This document shows positions 44,306 to 56,636 of a stretch of DNA of 64,000 bases, in pieces. The stretch's first letter is position 1. Each line of letters opens with the position of its first letter. Both the position numbers and the translations under genes were made by a program. Source of the DNA: Rehmannia glutinosa. Lineage: Eukaryota; Streptophyta; Magnoliopsida; Lamiales; Orobanchaceae. The notes under the pieces are model-generated. The model saw only the letters and a program-made list of their open reading frames with translations. It had not been told where the DNA came from and made no database searches. The DNA lies in the NCBI GenBank assembly GCA_016081115.2, contig CM071930.1:10273419-10337418 (forward strand), written 5' to 3'.

Positions 44306-44921
44306 GTTGCACAAAAATTATATGTCACGTCATATTTTCTTTCTTGAGCATATTCCTCTTTTCTTCATTCCATCTAGTTCTCACAATGTGTCCAAATCAG
44401 ATCTTCTCCATATTGATCCTTTTGTTGGTGATATTGATTATCTTTCTATAGATATTTGTACCAATGCTTCTACTGATACTATTGCTTCCTCTCCTCCTAC
44501 GACTACTTCTCTGTCTCATGAGACTATGGATCCTACTCCCCGTTATCCCTCATGGGTTCGTAAGTCTACTCAATTACCAGATTTTGTCTATTCTTATTAT
44601 TCGCCATCTTTTGCATCTTTTTTGTCATCTATTCACAATATCTCCTAGTCAACTTCTTACAAAGAGGCAACTCTCGGTCCTCTTTAGCAACAATCTATGA
44701 CCAAAGAACTATCTGCTTTGTCAAAAACTGAAACTTGGGATTTCGTACCTCTACCACGAGGAAAAAATGCAATTAGTTCTATAAAATCAAAACTAAGTCT
44801 AATGGTTCTATTGAGCAGTATAAGACACAATTAAATGCTAAAGAATTATCTCAACAATATGGTTTGGATTATGAGGAAACATTTGCTCCCGTTGCAAATA
44901 TGACTACAGTTTGTACATTGA
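44306..44921 (+). pseudogene. Copia pol remnant (element B, right part: linker and RT start)
   Basis: Continues the frame cut at 37021: VAQKLYVTSYFLSSEHIPLF-like text, the S/T-rich linker, PRYPSWVRKSTQLPDFVYSY, then ELSALSKTETWDFVPLPRGK, the start of RT, and YGLDYEETFAPVANMTTVCT. Stops and small shifts throughout. The joined position proves that the gypsy element inserted into this copia. Confidence 0.82.
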
Positions 44922-44925
44922 TGGG

Positions 44926-46199
44926 TGTCAAAACCAACAATAATAAATACTTGCTCTTCAAATAATTGATTTGTAGTAGCGATGAGCAAAGTCGAATCCA
45001 CAGAGATTGGCAAGACTAAGTTTGATGCAATTCACAAAACAATGAAAACAAAAAAGGGGTTTTGAGGTTTTAGAATTAACTAAGATGAAAAGAAGAAATA
45101 ATAAAATATAAATGAAGAATAAATCAGTTTATGAAATATCCTACCAAAGGAATAATCTCAGAAATGGTTCATGGAATTGATCACTGATGCAAAAATAAAT
45201 CCTTCAATTCTCTATCAAATTGGTTCTGGTTATTGGTATGACCTATCTCTCCTTCTCGTTCGATAATTAGGATACAATCTCTAATTATTTCCCTAGCCAA
45301 TAAACAATTCTAGATACGATCTTAGAATTTAATTTATCAACAACATTAAAATCTAGAGAGGCCACCAATTCTAGCCAACAAACACACATGTTAGATTATA
45401 TATCTCCAAAGCATATATTGAAAACCACATATATAGTCAAATATGTAATTTGCCACAACAATTAGAACAAATAAACAATTACGGATTTAACGTTGTAAAT
45501 GACGATATATTATTTCGATAATTGAACAAAGGATCCTTTTTGTTGCAATTAATCAAACAATAATAATCAATAAGAACATAAGATATATAAATAATAGTGA
45601 AAAGAAGAAGTAAAATTAATTAGATCTCACAAATCGCGTAGAACCAAATCTTCAATTATCCTTTAGCCGAAAAAGTAGTTTAGCAATCCATAGACATAGT
45701 CGCCAGAAAAATCAAAATAAAAGAGAGAACTAGGATGAATCTAACATGAAAAGAGAATGAGGGAGAGAGCTAGGGTTCAAGTCAAAAGTCAAAAGATGTA
45801 TCCTAATCCTAGAAGGAAACGAGTTTTTTAATTAGAAGAGAACATTCTCTCTCCAAAAATACACTCCAATAACAATCCTACCATACTTAGAACTCTTAAG
45901 ACTAAACCAAAATATTAAAAATCTGATTTCTAAGGGAAGGGGGCGCCTCTTTAGAAAAATCTGGCAGGTGTCCTAGCGTGCCCACGCCTTATACTGAAAG
46001 CTCTCACAGATGCGTTGTTCGAATAACGCATGCCCAGTCCTTAAGCCAACATGTAATCTGTTCTCTTAACTTTAACAAATCTGATTCGCCACTTCAACAT
46101 CAATGAATTGTGTCCATTTTGGTCACTTTCTTCCACTTTCCTACAAAATATAAGAATCAATCAAAACCCACAAGCTAAGCTCAATCAAACATCAAAGGT
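44926..46199 (-). repeat. Solo LTR-like piece of a gypsy element
   Basis: Begins TGTCAAAACCAACAATAATA and has the R-U5 signature GCAAAGTCGAATCCACAGAG (plus-strand view, 44988-45007) common in plant gypsy LTRs; AT-rich, with a minus-strand TATA near 45585. Flanks ATGGG (44921-44925) and ATGGG (46200-46204) agree, but the right terminus lacks a clean CA/TG end, so the exact right limit is uncertain. Confidence 0.5.
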
Positions 46200-46234
46200 A
46201 TGGGGAAAATATGACAATTTCTATGTCATTTATG

Positions 46235-46472
46235 CAAGGTTGCAGAAATCGCTAGGCGCTAGTCGGGCGGCAGCCGGGCGCCTAGAAACACCAAGTTTTT
46301 ATATTTTTTTTTTTCATTTTTTCGTATTTTGGCCGATTATTCCGACTAGACCGCCTAGCCCACCTAGGCGGGCGCCTAGGCCGATTTTTGCCCGAACTGA
46401 TTTTTTTGCCAATTTTGGGAAAATCGGATCGGCCTAGGGGCACCTAGCGCCTAGGCCGAATTTACAACACTG
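46235..46472. mobile_element. hAT-type MITE, TSD CATTTATG
   Basis: Ends CAAGGTTGCAGAAATCG and the inverse of CGAATTTACAACACTG. The interior has repeated CGCCTAGGCG motifs. Exact 8-bp duplication CATTTATG at 46227-46234 and 46473-46480, typical for hAT. No transposase. A diverged relative lies at 14893-15069. Confidence 0.88.
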
Positions 46473-46480
46473 CATTTATG

Positions 46481-46529
46481 CGATCTATCATACACTTATT
46501 ACCGTTGCATTTGCTCGTAAATGGCATAT
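46481..46529 (+). pseudogene. Last copia RT scrap before the Athila-like element
   Basis: A frame reads HTLITVAFARKWHID, which fits the RT segment downstream of the TTVCT motif at 44906-44920. Hence this scrap may be part of copia remnant B. Confidence 0.45.
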
Positions 46530-47939
46530 TGATAGGTATGAGTTTTGCATGTATTTTGAGGTATAATTATGATAAAAATGGTGATTAAGCATGCATAAAC
46601 TCATGTAAAATGATGTGTATTCACTCTTTATGAAAAAGATATTACGCTTTGCTCATTTTGTAGGAATTTAATGATATTTGAAGCAATTTGGATACAAATA
46701 CGAGCATCGCGAAGTGGAAACACCAAGAACCGAGTGAATGTATGAGAATTGAAGCTAAAATGAGAGGAAGTTGAGCGTATAAGGCAAATACAGGGAACGC
46801 ACGGGTAAGGCGTGCCTTAGGCACCACCCGTGCGCCCCTGGGTAATGACACTAAAGGCTATGGCATGGCGCATGGGTAGCTCGTGCGTACACGCACCACC
46901 CGTGCGCCACTAAAGATTTGGAAACTGCCTACGACAATGCGCACGAGTAACCCGTGCGTGGACACACAACCGTGCACTGGTTGGTGAAAAGCAAGACCTG
47001 TATTACGGAATGACGCATGGGTAAGCCATGCGCCCACGCATGACCCATGCGTCCCTGCTGTAATGCAGTATCATGACATCAATGTGCCCTAAACTTTCTA
47101 AGTTTTAATCTTGAGGAACGGAGATATATCGAGAGATTGTCGACTTTCCTAAGTTTTTCTTGCTTCTCTTGTAGTTTTAATCTTTCATTTTAGTTTGTCA
47201 TGGTTTTGAACAATTTGTGTATGAGTTATTTAGACATCATGTGTAGCTAAACTCTTTAGATTTCCGGGTTTTAGAAATAGATTAATGAACTCTTGTTGAA
47301 TGTTTTAATCTTAGTTGAAGTTATTGTCTTGAAACCTATTTGAGTACTTTGAGCTTATTCTTGTTTTATTACTTGATCAATGATATAGCATGTTTGATAT
47401 ATTGATTCATAATTCGAGAGATGAGTTTCAATATTAGATCTTGAGTACTTGACACATATATTTGCATAAATCGAGAGATTTGTAAATATTTGTGAGGACA
47501 ATTGATCTTTTGTGCTTTTGGGAGTTAAATACCTCATGTTGAGTAGAGATGCTAGAATAGGTATTTCAATCTACATTTTATATGCATCTCGAGAGGGAGG
47601 ATAAAATACTTTTGTGATCATCTTATAGGAATGTTGATAATAACTTGACTTTGATTAACTCGGACAACAAGAGGGTTATTAATCGAAACCTTAACTCGGG
47701 AATCCATTTTATTATCTTGATACTTCTAATATTCTCATTACCTAAATCTTGTGTTTTTAGTAGTCTTAATTGCCTTAATCTCACAACAATCATCATATTA
47801 CGACCGTTTAAATAAAAATAAGACTATCTTAGTTCGATACTTAGCATATTAATTTATTAGTCTCCGTGGATACGACCTTGCTACCCTATTCTATAACTTA
47901 CACCATACACTTGCGTTGATCAAAAAATATAGGTGAATA
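46530..47939 (+). repeat. 5' LTR of the Athila-like element
   Basis: TGATAGGTATGAGTTTTGCA to ATATAGGTGAATA, followed by the PBS. Contains a set of four hairpin repeats with ACGGGT..ACCCGT / GCATGGGT..ACCCATGC arms at 46797-47062. The last CA has become TA. Confidence 0.8.
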
Positions 47940-47940
47940 A

Positions 47941-47963
47941 GTTTTTGACGCCGTTGTCGGGGA
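47941..47963 (+). other. Primer-binding site of the Athila-like element
   Basis: GTTTTTGACGCCGTTGTCGG then GGA: an Athila-type PBS with two changes from TTTTTGGCGCCGTTGCCGGGG. Confidence 0.75.
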
Positions 47964-48149
47964 CTAATACAATTTTTGGTGCTAATATTGCGATAGATAG
48001 AATTACTCTTAATTTAGACAATTTATTTTTTCGATATTTTTGTTTGACTTTAATCCTTCATTATTTGACTTGTTTCTTTTAGTTTGGTCCAGGTAATGCA
48101 TGAACACTTGCTCTAGGCGAGGAGATTTAATACCGATCATACCGGAAAT

Positions 48150-49060
48150 TGAGGCTTTCGCAAGGAGAATCAGTTCAACTACTAGACGGGCCGAAAGACA
48201 ATAAAATCAGATTATGGGGGACGCAGAAAAAGAAAATAGGGGTAACAATGGGATCAACGAGTTACCAATACCAGTTTAACAGCGAGCTATCCGTGATTAT
48301 TTTCGACCTCAAACGAATCGTAATTACGGTGGTATTGCTCATATTCCGATAAATGCCAATAACTTCGAGCTTAAACCAGCACAGATAAACATGGTACAAT
48401 AGAACCAATTTGGGGGTTTCGCAACTGAAGATCCTAATTCTCACCTTGAGCATTTTATCCAAATATGCAACACGATAAAAATGAATGGAGTTTCGGATGA
48501 TGCCATAAGATTGCGTCTATTCCCTTTTTCTTTGAGGGATAAGGCGAGGAATTGGTTGGGTACTTTGACGCAAGAAAGTGTGAGCACATGGGACGATTTG
48601 AGCCAAAAGTTTTTGTTTAAATTCTTTCCACCGAGTAAAACTTTGCAGCTCAAAAGCGAGATTACTCAATTCCGACAATTTGACTCCGGGCCTTTGTACG
48701 AAGCTTGGGAACGATTTAGGGATTTACTAAGAAGATGTCCACAACATGGTTTTCCGGAGGATCAACAGTTGTGTTTCTTCTACAATGCTTTAATTGGGCA
48801 AACGAGGGCCTTTGTTGATGCCGCAGCGGAAGGAGCATTATTGGTAAGGTTTCCACAAGACGCCTTAAATCTTCTTGATGAAATGGCTATGAACAGTTAC
48901 CAGTGGCCGTCTGAGAGATCCAATGTACAACGAGTGGCTGAAGTTTCGGATTCAGACCCAATTAAGACGTTGACTGCGCAAGTGGCGGCATTGGCAAACC
49001 ATTTGAGTGTTATGTCTCATTTAAGAAAAAGTTTGATGATCAATTTGCAAAATCCTTGAT
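48150..49060 (+). pseudogene. Athila-like gag (internally deleted)
   Basis: After a frameshifted start (IAHIPINANNFELKPAQINM, GFATEDPNSHLEHFIQICNT), the 48481-49059 frame holds the Retrotrans_gag domain: NGVSDDAIRLRLFPFSLRDK, ARNWLGTLTQESVSTWDDLS, FPPSKTLQLKSEITQFRQF, LYEAWERFRDLLRRCPQHGF, LLDEMAMNSYQWPSERSN. The zinc knuckle part is missing: after the LANHLSVMSHL segment, the frame jumps to the segment just before the protease. Confidence 0.85.
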
Positions 49061-49500
49061 ATATTTAAGAAATTGCACATTAACATTCCTTTTACAGACG
49101 CACTAGAGCAAATGCCAAATTATACAAAATTTCTTAAGGATGTTATGTCAAAGAAGAGAAAGATGACAAGCTTTGAAACGGTGATTTTGACGGAAGAATG
49201 TAGCGCGATAATTCAAAGGAAGCTACCACAAAAACTAAAAGATCCGGGGAGTTTCACTATCCTTTGTGCCATTGGTGGTAACGTTTTTAATAAAGCGTTG
49301 TGTGATTTAGGAGCAACATTAACTTGATGCCTTTGTCCATTTTTAGGAAGCTTGGACTAGGCGGAGTGAAGCCAACCATGGTGACATTGCAACTTGTGGA
49401 CCGGTCACTTATATATCCAAAGGGAATTATAGAAGACGTGCTTGTAAAAGTTGATAAATTTATATTCCCTATGGATTTCTTGGTTCTTGATATGGAAGAA
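49061..49500 (+). pseudogene. Athila-like protease, cut by the copia insertion
   Basis: LHINIPFTDALEQMPNYTKF, DVMSKKRKMTSFETVILTEE, KDPGSFTILCAIGGNVFNKA, then LCDLGA with the catalytic Asp. A one-base loss right after it shifts the frame to MPLSIFRKLGLGGVKPTMVT, LIYPKGIIEDVLVKVDKFIF and MDFLVLDMEE. At 49500/49501 the reading frame runs straight into the copia LTR. Confidence 0.85.
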
Positions 49501-51038
49501 TGTAGGTCCCAAGGGGTGTAAGTGTAAGGTTTAGAAGAGGGGGTTGAATAAACCTTACCAAATTTTCGATTTAGTCCTTTTAAATCTCTGAGTTGATTCT
49601 ACACAATTTGTGTCCTTGATGGACAATCGAATTAGTCACTCAAGAGAGTTAATCTCTCAACGATCTCAAAGAGTTGATGGAGTAACTCACCTTGTTGGCT
49701 ATAATTTAACTCAACCGTGGTTTTTATTTTCAGCGGAAGACTTAACACCCTTAAGTTTGATTAAGCAAGATTTTAGAGCTTGATTTAGTACTTATAAATT
49801 ATCGGTGGATAGCAAATTTATCGCAGATATAAGCGTTAATAATGCAAGAATTAAAGTCTTTGAAAAGTAAATGACACAATGAAATTTTTATAGAGGTTCG
49901 AAGATGGGGTAATTCTTCTACTCCTCTCTTCTCCAACTCCTGGAGGAATCCACTAAGTAATGATCGGTTTACAAAGTGGTAACAGTCCAGGATACAAGTC
50001 TTGATCACAACAAACCGACTTGATCCTTAGGGACTCAACTGAGACGCCTTGATCACTCACCGCTGGCTTCTCGTGCGACTCGGCTTCTTCACAGGCGGCA
50101 AATGCCTTGTTACTACAGACTCACTTGCTCAAACTCTTTGGATTTGATCACGAAGCCCTCCAAGAGTTTAAGACTTGGTTCAACTTGAACCTTTCTACAA
50201 TCCTTCCCGGAATGTAGACCCCTTTTCTTCAAAAGTTTCCTCTTCAACTGATTGAAGTTCTCTTTCCTTCACGGTGAGTGTTGGATTGATGTACTTAGTA
50301 ATGTAGGTTGAGGATTGAGAATATTTCGCTTTTTACGATATGCTTGTTTATCTCACATGTGTGTCATTCTTCTTCTCAAACAAACTCCTCGGCCTTTTAT
50401 AGTGAACTTTCAAAAATTTGCCCGTTGAAGAGATAGGCTTATTTTTGAAAGTCACTTTGATCGTTGGCTTGCGCAGTTCTTGGAATTGCCATTTCCTCGT
50501 ATGAATTGTTCTTTCACCTTTTCGTAGTTCGACACGGTGTGGTGCTTCCCATTGGTTCATTCCTTTTGCACGCTTCGGGGACCGAGCACTCCGAAAAGGT
50601 GGTATGGAGATATTACTTGTTTAAGTAAATCTCTTGATTTAAATGCAACGGTTCTTTTTCTGATTATCTCGACTTGACCGCATTTCCTTGCTTTCCCCAG
50701 GTGACTTAGAGTCGACTTCCAATCATTGGATGACTCTTCATCACTTCAACTTAAGACTTGGCTTTTCTTGAGTTGACTTGACTGATGCTCCACTCACCAG
50801 TATCTCACCGCTTCTCCAAGAGAGTTCTGTCTACTCTTCTTTGCCATACTCAAATGTGTCTCGCGTGAGTCTTCCTTCAGTCTTGATTGTCTTCTTGCAT
50901 GTTAGGGCGTAGTGACTTAACTCGGCTTGGTCAACTCTATCTATTACAATGCATTTTAAAACAAGAATTGGGGTGCCAACTTTCTATTCTAAGTTTTACA
51001 TGGCATTCATCAAAATCTAAACAATAAAATTCCTAACA
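49501..51038 (-). repeat. 3' LTR of the Sirevirus-type element (complete)
   Basis: On the plus strand: TGTAGGTCCCAAGGGGTGTA to AAATTCCTAACA; 1538 bp. The first 450 bp match 61990-62441. On the minus strand it starts TGTTAGGAATTTTATTG right after the polypurine tract. Confidence 0.9.
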
Positions 51039-51054
51039 ATTTCCCCCTTTTTGA
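51039..51054 (-). other. Polypurine tract of the Sirevirus-type element
   Basis: Minus strand ATCAAAAAGGGGGAAAT, just before the LTR start. Confidence 0.85.
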
Positions 51055-51239
51055 TGATGCCAAAACTTAAATCATTCAAAAATGCAAATAGCAAAGATAC
51101 ATACGAGATAGTGTATTGACATAGAATGTATGCGCAGAATAGATCTTTTATTGATCATATCATTCTGTTCTTTTACACAATCAAGTTTACAAGGTGTATC
51201 GAGCACATATTTGTCTACACCGAAAATAAAGAATTTATA

Positions 51240-54200
51240 GCTTTATTACGTAAGACTTACATTGTATGTATTTACAAGATAAAATACACGAAGGGTTGGC
51301 AAAGAACACTTCATCTCCTTCATTGTCTCCTTCTTTCATCTTGATCAAGATCTTCTTCTCTTCTTCTTTTTTTCTCGTCGTCAATCGCTTCTTTTTTTTT
51401 CTCATACGCTTTCTGGCAGCTTCATCTCTTCTTATTCTTTCCCCTGTCTCTCCTCCCATAGCTGAGTTTGTCTCTTATTTTCTTCTTCTAGTCTTTTTGC
51501 ATACTCGGCGTTAGTTTTAGCCACTTTCAAATTTGCCACTTGGTCAAGCCCGGCCAAGTAGATCTCTCCTTTCTTTCCTGGATCTACGTATTCAATATTC
51601 TTGGGCGAGAGGCCTGGTGCAAGCTTCTTCCTCCACTCTTCTTCTTCCTCTGCCTCCGGGCATATCTTTATCTTGGGGTCTTCTTCTTTCCAAATTTGAG
51701 TGGCCAGGAGTGACCACCCAGTGATCCGGTGTAGTCTGCCGCTGTCGCCTTCTTCACACAACGTGAGACCCTTTTCCTAGTACAAGTCCCAAGCTTGAGC
51801 CATAGACATATTTGCAAAGTATCCCCGATTCGAGCGTCTTAAATTCATCAACGATCGTGGCTCTGTCCCGACATCCGAGATGGCATAAGTGTCTCTCGCT
51901 CTTTGAATGCCTCCATGGTCTTTTAAGATGTTCATCACCCCGGCATCCATTCTTCCTTCCATTTCCTTCATCCCCGCTTCAATTGTTTTTCTCTTTTCAC
52001 CATAGATACAGAGTGTTGGAGTGGCGAGTCACGGGAGTTTGTCGCTTATGATGTCACCAGATGTGACCCTTGTTGAGGGGTTTGTGCAATCATCAATGTC
52101 ACATCCGTTGATCCTTCCCCCTCAACAAGCTTTCCTTTCTTCTTTCAAGACTTCCTCGGTGATTTTCCTTCTCACCGCATCTTTCTTCTCGGCTTCGATT
52201 TTAGCGCTTTGAGGTATTCCTCTTTCCCCTTTTTGGCATCATCAAAGGATAGAGGAACCCCAGGAACATCTTTGGCAAGCATGAAGTCGAGTTCTAATGG
52301 TTGAGTTCTCGCTTCAAGTCTCAAACTGCGTTGTATGCGGCAGACGAATTCAGGTCGAGTAGCGTTGGATTCTCGTTGAAATCGCTTCATCTCACCATGA
52401 GAAGGTGAATTTTCTTGTCATGTGTTCTTCCAAACGCTGAGATCATTTGTATTTTGCTCACGCAGCCAGCCTTGATCTCGGCGGTGTGAGCTTCATGCAT
52501 ATGCTCAATGTGTTCTCTCGGCTTCGTTTTGCATCGGCATTTTCACTCTCCACACCAAGACTTGTTGAATAATGTTCAAGTATCTCACTGCTTCCACACG
52601 CATTGTTTCTTCTTTGTTGCCACCATTCCCTTATCCGAATCGTTATGCCTCTTAAATCACCGTAGTAAGGTGGCATCTCTGTTGTCCAATCGCATGTCCA
52701 AAGAGGCCCGATGCCTCTCCATCCGTTCAACCTCAGCAAAAAGAGTGCCTTGAACACTTCTCGGACTTCAATGATTCTTCAAGGTGATGGCCATACAACA
52801 TCGAAGTCATAATCACCGAACAATGGTGTCGATGGAAGAACAGGAGCTGGTTTGTGATAGCGTGCTTGTTCGTTTCGACTCTTCGTGGAGTTCTCGTATC
52901 TCCAAAGTGAAAATGGGAAAGATTCTACAAAAGATTCCTCACCGCCAACCGGGATGTGTTCGATGATGAGCGGTGCACGTGAAGTCCTTTTGGGAATCGA
53001 TCTCTGCGCAGCTTGAGGAGCCCGTGCGGTGGTCTCTTGTTCACTGGGTTCATTGTGAAGTAGACCCGACTTGCCGAGCCTCATCTTAATGTCTTAACGT
53101 TGGTCTCAAATGATTTTTCCATTTCATGAGACGGGTCCTCGGCCTTATCGTGCGTCATCGGACGATGATGAGATTTCCATTGGTGGCTCATCATCAAAAT
53201 TGAAAGTTTGACGAGTAGTCTTGGGATCGAACTTGCTCGTGCTTGGAACATCCGCACTGAGTCTTTTGGATTTGTCATGGGGATGACTCGAATCTTCTTC
53301 GCCTTCGATCCCGAGAAAAGTGACATCGGGGTTGTCCGGGAATCATGAAGTGCGCCGATCTCCTTCTCGGATGGGTCGATGATTGCGGAGGGATGTTCTC
53401 TACTTGACTTCTTTACCCCGAGAAGTCTCAACCTCCCGTGGCCTTCATTACCTCCGGCGGCTCTCTCTTCTGCGAGGCCTGTCCACCCTTTCGACAAAGT
53501 GTCACTGTCTTAGGGTCTTCTACATGGCATCCATTGGAGTCTCAACCCCATGGATTACACTTTCATCGCCATGAGTGTTAACTCCCGGGGTTGTTCCTTC
53601 CTCGTGCCTCGACCGCATCGCGGCGTCATTAGCCTTCGTAGCGGTTGGCACCTCACCGAGACATGCCTCAATCGTCCCGAGCTTAAGTTGATGGCAACTT
53701 GTTGTTCTTCTTGCGTTTGTAGTTTCTCTCCTTCGCCTCCTTGATTCTTTGTGGAGTCATCTCGCAACATCCTCCGACCTAGGCGCAGCTGGAGGAGTTT
53801 CCCCCTCGGTGGCGCACCGAGTGACTTGGAATGGGGTCACTCATCTCCAAACTCCCGATCGTGTCTTTTGAATGTTCAGTAGTTGGGGCAGGTGGTAAAA
53901 CACCTTCAATCGGGGTTGGCTCGACCGGGGTCCCCACTATCCCGGTTTCATCGCCATTTCCTTATTGCTTTCTTCTCTCGAGTGAGTCAGGGGAAGTGGT
54001 AGCGGCAACAACGGTGGTATATCTTTGAACCACTCCCATTGGATCTATTTCGGTGTGTTCGAGGACTCTCCTGGTCCTCCATTAGTCTTTGCTCGTGAAG
54101 GATTCTTGATTCGTGCAATGCTTGCCGCATTTGCAACTCTTCGTGGGCGGACATTCTCCTGTTCTTCGTCACCGGAGAAGACATCAAGAAGAGGATGTGT

Positions 54201-55810
54201 GTGTTACGTGGTGCCGAGATAGGGGCGGATGCTTGCCTTCTCACGTGCTTCGCTTCTTCACTTTTGCTTTTCTCTCTTGTCCTTGTAGATCTGCAGGGAT
54301 GTCCGTGCGATTGTCTTCATCCGTAGCTGAGCACAATAGTTAATCGAGGAAATTTAGCAGTTCCTCTTCTTCTATGAACTCGGTAGTTGGAACTGCTTCC
54401 CTTGACTTACTCAACTTCCATTTCTCCACTCACGCACGATTTTTGGATGTCCGGGTAAGGTGGAGATAGGATCATTACATCACTATCCGCTGGCGCAGTT
54501 CTTCTTGTGCTTCACCATGTGTGAGCTACAACATGTGTCTTCGGGTTGCCTCTGCTGATCGCCTTGTCAGAGACTTGGTCATTTCATCAACTACATCCGA
54601 GACTCTACTTCTCCAAAGAGTCTCCGGTATTTGTGCTAGCCGAGTAACCGACTCACCGGTTTCTCCAGCTTCGGGCGCTTGACGATTCTTCTTCGTCTCC
54701 TAGTTTGTACCGAGGGATTTACTGTTCGAGAGACGTGTCCTCTCGAGTCTTGGCGGGTCAGGGCGTGCGGTGTTTGTTTACGAAGAGCTGGCCGTCTTGG
54801 ATTGTCGATTCTCCTCCTTTTGACGATCGGAGAAGGTATTTGTGAGTCCTTCTCGACCGCTAGCTGCGCAGGGCGGGAGACACGGCCGGCTTTAGCGGTG
54901 ACTCTTGCGGGCGGGAGCATGTTTGGTTTTCTTTCTTTGCAGGGGCGTAGTCTTCTTAGCAAAAGGGGCGACTTTTCTTCTTGGAGAGGAGAAATAATTT
55001 GTATCTTGGTCACCGATTCCCCCTCACTGGTGTCGACTCTCTTGGCGTAAGCTCTCTTCGTGCGCCGAGAGGTTTGCTCAACATCCTCTTGTTAACATGG
55101 AATGCCTTCCCATGTCTAAGAGGGACTCCTTTCACCTCCAATAGCCGCCAATCACTAGGCCATATCCTGGGGATCCTCCAAATGAGCCATCTTCTTTGAA
55201 GGACTTGTTTCCCACGTTACGCAGCGAGAGTCTCATTGCGACAAACAAACTCAGCCCGATTTATCTTCTTTTCTTCGATGATTGCGGCCATTACAATCGC
55301 TTTGCCTTTGATAGATTGGTCAAAGCTCGCCAAATTTGATGTCGATACATTTGGCAACTATGTCCAACAACTTGTGATAATCCTCCTTGCCAGATCTCTT
55401 GTTTTTTGTGTATATTATTTTATCAAGAAAGTCGGACTTGGCTATTTCTTTCCATGCGTCGGCCCAAGTTTACATCGAACCTTCTTTAATCTCGGATGCT
55501 CCTTCACTGGCGGTAGTGAGCAATATTCACCAAATCCTTGGCAGAGATAGTCACCGCTTTCCGTGAACAGATGACTTGATTCCTTCATCGTGAATCTCGG
55601 CATTCACGTGAGAATTGTCGACCTCCTCCACATAGGTCATCGGATATTCTAACGTTAGAAAAGGTTTTAGCCCTGGGCGTTTCCAACTTCTCAAATGATA
55701 TTCTTCACTAGGGTGTCGTCGGACCCCTCGCTTCACCATTCCGTCAAATCCACCGTCGAACCGGTGTGGATTTGCTTTCCTAAGTTGGTAAAGTCATAAG
55801 TTGGTGCCAT
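51240..55810 (-). pseudogene. Extra (env-like position) coding region of the Sirevirus-type element
   Basis: Minus-strand region between pol and the 3' LTR, where Sireviruses carry an additional ORF often called env-like. A plausible start is ATG at 55810 (MAPTYDFTNLGKQIHTG). Further pieces: 55551-55739 (YPMTYVEEVDNSHVNAEI), a basic stretch at 54636-55013 (VKRRRIDNPRRPALRKQ), mixed pieces at 53081-54240, and a charged coiled-coil end at 51432-51761 (EAEEEEEWRKKLAPGLSPKN, AEYAKRLEEENKRQTQLWEE). No single frame is open for more than about 140 codons. I do not recognise a domain. The function of such ORFs is not established; no membrane segment is clear here. Confidence 0.5.
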
Positions 55811-56636
55811 TTCTCGGATTATTTCAAGGACAAACTCGAAATTGATTCGAAGGTTGATAGGGTTTCGAGAGTATTTTGCCTTTGCTTTTGAGAGAAAGAG
55901 ATGAACAGTTTTAGAAGTGTGAGAGAGAAACGGACGAAAATGGTTTAAATATGGTTTATGAAAGGGCGTGCGGGTGGTTTTTGAATTGTGATCGAAATCA
56001 ATCGCTTGGATTTCGTGACGCTTATTGAGCATTTCGTGTCTCGTATTTAATGCGGCAAAGATTTATATCCAATCATAAGCTTGGTGTGCGGCTTTATGTC
56101 CTACACATCATCATTATCTTTGACGTATTCCTTAAAACATTCCCGCTTAGTCAAACGATTGCGTTTTTGTCACTTTGCTCATAAGTTATTCAAACATCTC
56201 TTAGGCGATTTAACTCTACTTCTCACAGATTCTCTTAGCGACTCAACTATCACCGACTCGGTGTAGTCATCTTTCCGATACTGGTGATTTCTTGAAATGA
56301 TTTATGTTTTCACTCTTTTTCACCCCTTTTCTGTTCCATTTCTCTTCTTAGATTTGTCCGAGTGTCACTCACCAATTAGCCCCAACTCATGCTTGAGTTC
56401 TTCAAATCTTGACTCACCTAATGGTTTTGTGAAGATGTCATCTAGTTGTTTATCGGTTGAGATATATTCCAGGATGATGTCCTTCTTTTCAACATGATCT
56501 CTTATGAAATGATATCGACATCAATATGTTTTGTTCTTGAGTGCAACACGGGATTTTGAGTGATTGCAATTGCACTTGTGTTATCACACATGATTGGAAT
56601 TTCTTTTTCTTCAACTTCATAGTCTCTCACCATTCC

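Noticed and set aside
44921..46204. ATGGG on both sides as proof of a solo LTR
   Set aside because: The right terminus lacks the CA/TG ending expected at that point, so the match may be chance; kept only as a moderate call.
52021..54343. Many plus-strand ORFs of 60-80 codons in 52-55 kb (Ser/Leu/His-rich)
   Set aside because: They are antisense to the minus-strand Sirevirus region and show no motifs; pyrimidine-rich strand composition gives open frames by chance.
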